Assembly (NCBI GenBank): GCA_002786065.1 | Contig: NHNY01000008.1 | Coordinates: 186,001 to 250,000 of the forward strand | DNA from: Microcyclospora pomicola | Taxonomy: Eukaryota; Ascomycota; Dothideomycetes; Capnodiales | Length of the DNA stretch: 64,000 bases | Direction: 5' to 3' | Shown: positions 58,270 through 64,000 of the stretch, in pieces | Position numbering within the stretch: position 1 is the first letter of the stretch | How the letters are laid out: every line of letters begins with the position of its first letter | Position numbers and translations under genes: made by a program | The notes under the pieces: generated by a model | What the model saw: the letters and a program-made list of their open reading frames with translations, nothing else | Database searches by the model: none | Told to the model about the DNA's origin: nothing

Positions 58270-58450
58270 CTTGCGTGCAGATCTCTATCTGTCTGTCTGT
58301 CTGACCATCTCTCTGTCTGACCAAGTGATCGCGGAGATTTGTCCGCCCGTTCGCATGTTCACCGAGATCTGTCCGGTTGAATACTCGCGGAGTTCTGTCC
58401 GTTCGCATGTTCGCGGAGATCAGTCCGTCCGTCTGTCTGTTCCGTCTGCG
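58270..58450. repeat. CTGT microsatellite and 26-bp minisatellite
   Basis: TCTG/CTGT tetramer runs flank three imperfect copies of a 26-30 bp unit of the form GCGGAGATCTGTCCG plus TTCGCATGTTC. The copies start near 58331, 58361 and 58387, with a partial copy at 58413. Confidence 0.75.
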
Positions 58451-58730
58451 TGCTCGCTGGTCATCAAAGGTGGTGTGGCGATGTGTCGTACAGTACAGTT
58501 CGGTGCTCTACTATCGTCATTCATGTGTGTTTCGTTGATGTAGGTATACCTTATGGAAGATACGATACGGTACGGTACGCGGACGTGTAGATATGTATAA
58601 TGTAGATATGTGCATACCTATGTAGATATGTGTATAGGTACCTAATGTGAGGTGTATATATATGGACATGAACATGGACATCGACCTGTGTCATTTTTAC
58701 AGACGATACGTATACGTTAAGGTAGGTGAG

Positions 58731-58835
58731 GTAGGTACCGTAGGGAGGTTGGCAGGCAGACAGGCAGATAGGCAGAAAGGGCGGGTGGACAGATAGGCAG
58801 GTAGGCAGGCAGATAGGTAGGTAGGTATACAGACA
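58731..58835. repeat. GTAGGCAG/ATAGGTAG tetranucleotide run
   Basis: Interrupted array of (G/A)(T/C)AGG and GGCAG units. It gives long cysteine- or tyrosine-rich artefact frames on the opposite strand. Confidence 0.75.
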
Positions 58836-59296
58836 GACACGCACATACTGAGATATTTCGCAGATGGTGATCGTGGCTCGCGACTTTCACTCGCACGCTC
58901 ACATTCATGCCATTACGTCCATGTCCGGATCATCTTTCCTAAGTCGTATAGGAAGAAGGAAGAAGGGAGGGCAGATAGAGCACGGGGGCGTCGCCATGGC
59001 TTTGAGTCGGAACGATTGTGCGGCGTGTATGTGTACATCACGGTAACATATGTCTATAAGTATCCAGGAGGGATCGAATAACAGGAATATTTACGGTGAT
59101 TACCTCTGCATGGAGGTGGGTATATACATCTATGTGATGACTGGAAAGGAGACACTGTGGTCCACGAATGGACTGAGAGGATATGAGATAGTGATAGGAA
59201 TGCGAATGCGACGGCGCTAAATCGAACAGAGGCTGGACAACATAGTGATGGTCAAACCATGGTGTTAAGGACAAAAAGCAAGGAAAAGTTCAATCA

Positions 59297-62200
59297 TCAT
59301 ACAGCCTCGATGTCCTCGAGTGGCACGTACGCACCCCGGGTCGAGGCGGCGGTCTCTTTGCGCCGTCGACTTCCCAGCAGCGCGCCCGCGAGCGAGCCGA
59401 CGTAGCTCACCCAGCGTTTCGTGGCATGGGCGTCGATGTAGGCACCCGGATCGTCCGTCAGCATCCACTTCGGCCGTCGCCAGGTTCGTAATAAGAGAGA
59501 ACTGAGGACGACGGTCACGCTAGAGCATGCCATCGCTGCACCGGCGGCAACAGGGGGCAGTGTGATGCCCCACGGCAGCAGGAAGCCCATAGCGATGGGC
59601 AGGCCGATGATATTGTAGATGCAGGAAAGAAGGAGGTTGTACTTGATTCGTCGGAAAATGGTGCGGCTGAGGTGTAGTGACGCCGGAATATCGAGCAATT
59701 GTTCTCCCTTCATGAGGACGACATCAGCGGCTTCCATGGCGATGTCTGTACCGCTCGCGAGACTGATGCCCACGTTTGCGGTCGCGAGAGCGGGGGAATC
59801 ATTGATCCCATCGCCAACCATCGCCACGATCTCACCTTGAGCTTGGAGCTCTTCGACGATGGTTTGTTTGCCTGACGGAAGGACAGCGGCGAAGACGTTG
59901 TCAGGTGAGATACCGACGAGGCGGGCGACGTGGTGCGCGGCGGAAGCCTGATCGCCGGTCACAAGCGACGTGCGGATTCCCATGGCGTGAAGTGCAGAGA
60001 TGCAGGCACGCGCTGAAGGTTTGAGGCTGTCGGACATTGCGATACTACCCGCGTATGCGTTATCGATGGCAACGTGGATGGTAGTGATGCCAGCATTTTG
60101 CGTCGATTTCGATTTCGAAGGCGTGGCGCCGTTTGTAGACGCAAAATCAGTATATTCGTCTTCAGACGATGTAGGGATTTCAATCCCACGCTTTCGCAAG
60201 AAAGAAGCGTTGCCAATCACCGTCTCGTATCTTGTCCGGCCGATGGCGCTGCTGGGCTCAACTGTGGCGGCGATTCCATTACCGACCGTGGCAATGAAGT
60301 CGCCTACGCTGCCGTCCACTGTACTGTCCAAAGCAAGACCAAGACGATCTTTTGCGCCAGCCAATATTGCTCGGGCGATAGGGTGCTCGCTGTTGCCTTC
60401 GGCGAGAGCTACGATCGTCCACCATGTTTGTCTTCGCTCGGCGGAGTTGCTCCACGACTTCTCCAACGTGGCGTCCGATACACTCATCTTACCCATCGTC
60501 AAGGTGCCAGTCTTATCGAGGACAACGTGAGTAACTTTCGTGGCGGTCTCGAGTGCAGCGCCACCTTTCACAAGAATACCCTGCTCGGCACCGACTCCTG
60601 TGCCTACCATAACGGCAGTAGGAGTCGCGAGACCAAGCGCGCAAGGACAGGCAAACACGACCACAGCTATGCAAAGCTTGACACACACCATGAGCTTGCC
60701 ACCCGAAGAGTCCTTTAGGAAGATACCAGGAGGGTGAGGCAGCATGTGACTGAGGACCATCCACGCAACAAAGGTGGACAGTCCAAGAGTGATGATGATC
60801 GGGACGAAGTACCCAGCGACGGTATCAGCAACTCGCTGGATCGGCGCTCGGGATGTCTGTGCTTCTTGCACCAATCGCACGATCTGGCTGAGCTGCGTAT
60901 CACGGCCAGCACGAGTGACACGCATGTCCACTCTACCAGCTCCGTTGACAGTGCCGGCCATCAACTTGGCGCCTTTCTTCTTCAAGATCGGCATGGCTTC
61001 ACCTGTTACCATACTCTCATCCACAAAGCTTTCGCCGCGAGTGACGGTGCCATCAGCAGGGATCTTATCTCCTGGCTTGAGGATGACAACGTCGCCGACC
61101 TCAATCAGCTCTGTGGGCACATTTTTCTCCTCCATCGCAGAGCCTGATACGTCCTTCTCGGCAGATTTCTCATTCTGCTTCGAGTCACGATCCCAGCTAT
61201 CAGCAGCCTTCATAGCTGCAATGGGATCTGCATAAATGATCGCATTCGAAGGGGCCAGGCTCATCAGCCTCGAAAGCGCCTTACTTGTCTGGCCCTTGGC
61301 ACGATTTTCCAGAAACCGGCCGAGTAGGATAAAGGTGAAGAGCATAGTGCTTGTATCAAATATGGTCGCCGGTCGTGAATGCGGTGGCGTCAAGAATGAG
61401 ACTAACATAGCTACGCAGCTGAAGAAGAAAGCAGAGCTGGTGCCCAAGACAACCAGAACATCCATGGTCGGTGCACCATGTCGTATCGATCGGTATGCGG
61501 AAACGTAGAAACGTCTGCCAATGCCAAATTGCACAGGAACAGTCAAAACCAGGCAAATGACATCGCTAAGCCAGATGCCTCCGAGGTTGAGTTTGCCAAT
61601 GTCCAGGAAAGGCAAAAACATGGGAAAGAACATGCTGATCAAGAAAACAGGAATAGCGAAGCTGAGAGACACTCTGAAAGCGCGTGCCCACTCCCGAATC
61701 TCCTTTGTCTTTGCCAACGACTCCAGCTGCGCATTGTTGTCGTCTGACTCAGCGACCAGGGCGTTGTAACCAACGTTTTCGATGGCTTGGACGATTGCTC
61801 GGAGACCTATAGTTGCGGGTGCATGGCTTATCGTAGCTCTCGTGGTGTCGAAATTGATGTTTGCAGAGGTAATACCTGAAGTATTGCTGAGCAGAACCTG
61901 AAGATCTGCCGCAGCCTCTGGGCTTGGCAAACCATATAACTTGAGATTGACAACGACATCTGAAGCTGATACTTGCGCACCTTGCTCTTCGCTTGAGATG
62001 ATCGAAGCATCAAATCCACAATCCTCAATGGTTATAACGATTTGCGCGGCCGTAAGCTTTGCAGGGTCGTGTACAAGCACCGCTCTTTCTGCGAGCAGAC
62101 TTATGTTAAATTGCATCAGACCTGCTACGTCCTTGAATCCACCTTCTACAGCGGACGTGCAAGCTCCGCATGTCATCCCTTGTATCGCGACTGTGGTGGT

Positions 62201-62815
62201 CAGGAACTTATTCGAGGCACTCTTCCTATTGCTGGCCTTTGTCTTGGTCGGCGCTGGGTCTGCCGCCTTTGTTTCCAGCACTTCGGCATCAAATCCGGTA
62301 TCCTCAATCGTCTCGGCCAATTTCTCGGGACTTATCAGGCCGGTATCGTGCTCAATGACAGCTCTTTCCGACAATAACGATATGCTGAAGCTCTTGATCC
62401 CAGCCACATCCTTGAAAGCGCCCTCTACCGCGGATGTGCATGCACCACAAGTCATGCCTCCAACATGCAGTGTTGTCGTTGATATGCCACTGTCCAGAAT
62501 AAGAAGACCATTGTCATCTCCGTCCTCCTCTTCGTTCACATCGAAGATCGCGGTACCCGGCGCATCCGAGTGTAAGACTGTCGCATCAAATCCGCGATCC
62601 TCAATCATGTCCTGGATCTGTCTGGCGCTGATCTTCTCCGCATCGTGCACTATCACCGCGCGATCCATGACCAGGCTGACTGAAACGCTCCCCACTCCGT
62701 CCACATCGTGAAAGGCTGCTTCCACGGATGACGTGCAGGAGCCGCATGTCATCCCTTCAACCTTGAGAGTCGTGGTAGTCATATGGGCGCCCAGCGCGCT
62801 CGCAGCGGAATCCAT
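59297..62815 (-). CDS. CCC2: Ccc2-type copper-transporting P-type ATPase
   Basis: Intronless gene of 1,172 residues. P1B-type ATPase that loads copper into the secretory pathway, normally for multicopper oxidases such as ferroxidase. Three canonical metal-binding HMA domains carry GMTCGSC (21-27), GMTCGAC (120-126) and GMTCGAC (213-219). A fourth HMA-like domain (about 285-355) keeps the fold sequence (VVNLKLYGLPS) but has lost the CxxC. The transmembrane core follows: eight hydrophobic segments, TGEAMP (604-609), ion-binding CPC in FACPCALGLATPTA (CPC 723-725), phosphorylation DKTGTLT (767-773), the HP motif SEHPIARAI, TGDQASAAHHVARLVGI, and MVGDGINDSPALA near the end. The C-terminal tail is Thr/Arg-rich without a visible dileucine. 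Length is typical of filamentous fungi. The silver or copper export pumps of the same family are the alternative; three HMAs favour the Ccc2/CtpA role. Confidence 0.95.
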   Translation of the reverse strand: MDSAASALGAHMTTTTLKVEGMTCGSCTSSVEAAFHDVDGVGSVSVSLVMDRAVIVHDAEKISARQIQDMIEDRGFDATVLHSDAPGTAIFDVNEEEDGDDNGLLILDSGISTTTLHVGGMTCGACTSAVEGAFKDVAGIKSFSISLLSERAVIEHDTGLISPEKLAETIEDTGFDAEVLETKAADPAPTKTKASNRKSASNKFLTTTVAIQGMTCGACTSAVEGGFKDVAGLMQFNISLLAERAVLVHDPAKLTAAQIVITIEDCGFDASIISSEEQGAQVSASDVVVNLKLYGLPSPEAAADLQVLLSNTSGITSANINFDTTRATISHAPATIGLRAIVQAIENVGYNALVAESDDNNAQLESLAKTKEIREWARAFRVSLSFAIPVFLISMFFPMFLPFLDIGKLNLGGIWLSDVICLVLTVPVQFGIGRRFYVSAYRSIRHGAPTMDVLVVLGTSSAFFFSCVAMLVSFLTPPHSRPATIFDTSTMLFTFILLGRFLENRAKGQTSKALSRLMSLAPSNAIIYADPIAAMKAADSWDRDSKQNEKSAEKDVSGSAMEEKNVPTELIEVGDVVILKPGDKIPADGTVTRGESFVDESMVTGEAMPILKKKGAKLMAGTVNGAGRVDMRVTRAGRDTQLSQIVRLVQEAQTSRAPIQRVADTVAGYFVPIIITLGLSTFVAWMVLSHMLPHPPGIFLKDSSGGKLMVCVKLCIAVVVFACPCALGLATPTAVMVGTGVGAEQGILVKGGAALETATKVTHVVLDKTGTLTMGKMSVSDATLEKSWSNSAERRQTWWTIVALAEGNSEHPIARAILAGAKDRLGLALDSTVDGSVGDFIATVGNGIAATVEPSSAIGRTRYETVIGNASFLRKRGIEIPTSSEDEYTDFASTNGATPSKSKSTQNAGITTIHVAIDNAYAGSIAMSDSLKPSARACISALHAMGIRTSLVTGDQASAAHHVARLVGISPDNVFAAVLPSGKQTIVEELQAQGEIVAMVGDGINDSPALATANVGISLASGTDIAMEAADVVLMKGEQLLDIPASLHLSRTIFRRIKYNLLLSCIYNIIGLPIAMGFLLPWGITLPPVAAGAAMACSSVTVVLSSLLLRTWRRPKWMLTDDPGAYIDAHATKRWVSYVGSLAGALLGSRRRKETAASTRGAYVPLEDIEAV

Positions 62816-63504
62816 GATGTGCTCGACTGCAGCTCACAGCTCAAGGTCCAGTGTATTAGATGTCTATTGGTATGCTAGAGGTCGGCGATGCCGTTGCAGT
62901 GTAGATCCATAAAGAATGTCTGTGGCCGTACCCGATGTTGCACACCCTCACAATCAGGTCGTCAGTCGTACATGGCGTTTTCCTTGTCCAAGCAATAATC
63001 GTGAGACGTCCAGAAACACAGGTCGTGTGGTTGTGTTGGTGAAACGGAAGTTTGGGAGATTATTAGAACGGGGTATTTCTGGCTAAGGGTCGAAGGTGAC
63101 GGGACGAACGCGTGGTTCGGTACGTGTAAGCCCAGCCGCACTCTCGGATCAGGAAGAATGATGCCGGTGTTCCATTAATAATACAAGCTAGACCCTTTCG
63201 CTGTCTATCACATGCATGCATGTATGGAACGCCATCTCATCTCACTTCCCGATATACCAGATACATATGAGAGATGTTGTAATCGAGAAGGTATGATGAG
63301 TCCCCTCATGTGCCAAAATACCCAGATACGTATGCCATGTGCTGTCGGGAATCATTTTTGGGCCATGGCGCTAGCTTCCGTTAACTTCATCAACGGGTGT
63401 TTGTAAAGAATTCCCCGATTATCTCGAAGAGTAAGTTGAGCATATTGATTCCGGGATTCTCACTCTACGGTCAGATCATGGCATCAGAGCACAAGCCATA
63501 CTGT
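62816..63504. other. intergenic between copper ATPase and TBP-like gene
   Basis: Promoter region of the copper ATPase on the minus strand and 3' flank of the TBP-like gene. No gene or repeat recognised. Confidence 0.5.
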
Positions 63505-64000
63505 TTAGAGAATCCTCTCAACGTCCAGCGCCTCATTCGCGTCAAGCAGCACGATCTTACCTTTTGCGGACATTAGGATTGTGACCTTCAGCGATTGAGG
63601 GAGATTACCAAGCCCGGGCATATTTCTGGCTCATAATGCGTGTAGCTGCACATTCGCAATGCGATCCCTTCCAGGCATACTGGAAACATGAAGTTGGCAT
63701 TTGCAACGATGTTTTGCACCACGAAGTCAGATATGTCTGGTGTTGAGTCTAGTTTTATGATTATGCGTGCAAGCTTGCCCTGTACAAGCCGGGCATTATC
63801 GATGCTTCGTGCTCTCACGATACGAGCCTTATCAGAGGTGAGGAGCAGATTGGTGGCCTTGGACCCGCAGATACCTACCACGGCGGCAGGGAAGCGTCTG
63901 GGACGGTAGGCGATGTTGCGCGCGTGCTGCGCGAGACAATGCAGCTCGACTCTGCAACCAAGGTTGACGCCGCAGACAATTTTGGCAATTTTAGGGTCTG
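63505..64000 (-). CDS. divergent TATA-binding protein paralogue (partial, frame break)
   Basis: The frame read leftwards from the right edge is open from 64000 to a stop at 63588-63590 and aligns colinearly with the core of TBP. The first repeat reads KIVCGVNLGCRVELHCLAQH, HARNIAYRPRRFPAAVV, SKATNLLLTSDKARIV and GKLARIIIKL. The second repeat reads DISDFVVQNIVANANFMFP, CLEGIALRMC and YEPEICPGLVISL. The remaining C-terminal strands (SLKVTILMSAKGKIVLLDAN) continue in a neighbouring frame down to a stop at 63505, so the main frame is broken by one base just after PGL; a 23-bp intron there would be too short. Of four DNA-kinking phenylalanines of yeast TBP, only the first (RRF) remains; the others are Leu, Cys and Ser. 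It is either a decaying duplicate or a specialised paralogue. Start and 5' exons lie beyond the window. Confidence 0.75.

Larger units (their letters stand above)
56744..59296. other. 2.6 kb convergent, repeat-rich region
   Basis: Between the 3' ends of the Sfp1-like gene and the copper ATPase gene. It contains a CG dinucleotide run (57597-57612) and several simple-sequence or minisatellite blocks (58085-58210, 58270-58450, 58731-58835) described separately. No gene was recognised. Confidence 0.5.

Noticed and set aside
61941-62711. 256-codon plus-strand frame opposite the copper ATPase HMA domains
   Set aside because: Shadow frame of the conserved minus-strand gene.
63583-63605. A 23-bp intron restoring the TBP-like frame
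   Set aside because: Too short for a fungal spliceosomal intron; all others in the window are 50 bp or longer.

Overview
This window is nuclear DNA from a filamentous ascomycete (Pezizomycotina). The evidence is the short spliceosomal introns of about 50-70 bp with GTRNGT-type donors and yAG acceptors, and the gene set: a White Collar-2 photoreceptor subunit, a hybrid histidine kinase, a HET-NB-ARC-TPR NLR, LaeA-like methyltransferase, a GH5_9 exo-glucanase and a small secreted protein family common in plant-associated fungi. A Dothideomycete (Mycosphaerella-like) is my best guess, but that is an inference, not something the sequence proves. There is no operon structure. I recognise nineteen genes, all on independent promoters, and several are separated by gene-free stretches of 2-5 kb.

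Layout, left to right: BTB/POZ protein (-, 4 exons), amidohydrolase-2 decarboxylase (-), coiled-coil protein with a Cys-rich start (-), PAF-acetylhydrolase-like lipase (+), a probable O-methyltransferase remnant (-), small secreted two-cysteine protein (+), exo-1,3-beta-glucanase (-, 5 exons), RAD50 (-) divergent from WC-2 (+), D-lactate dehydrogenase (+), LaeA-like methyltransferase (-), a 1,528-residue hybrid histidine kinase (-, 4 exons), an F-box/2EXR-like protein (+), a HET-NB-ARC-TPR NLR (+), a second BTB-like protein (-), a WDR89-like WD40 protein (-), a conserved fungal hypothetical (+), an Sfp1-type zinc-finger regulator (+), a Ccc2-type copper ATPase (-), and at the right edge a divergent second-type TATA-binding protein (-, partial).

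Functional themes: environmental sensing and regulation (WC-2, histidine kinase, Sfp1, LaeA-like enzyme, TBP paralogue), genome maintenance (RAD50), wall and surface functions (exo-glucanase, secreted protein), metal and carbon metabolism (copper ATPase, D-lactate dehydrogenase, decarboxylase), and allorecognition or immunity (NLR). No clustered biosynthetic pathway, CRISPR array, rRNA, convincing tRNA or intact mobile element was seen.

The most unusual item is the TBP-like gene at the right edge. It aligns colinearly to the TBP core fold but has lost three of the four DNA-intercalating phenylalanines and carries a reading-frame break near its C-terminus. Exon boundaries were placed by hand from splice motifs, phase agreement and family conservation. 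I could run no database search.
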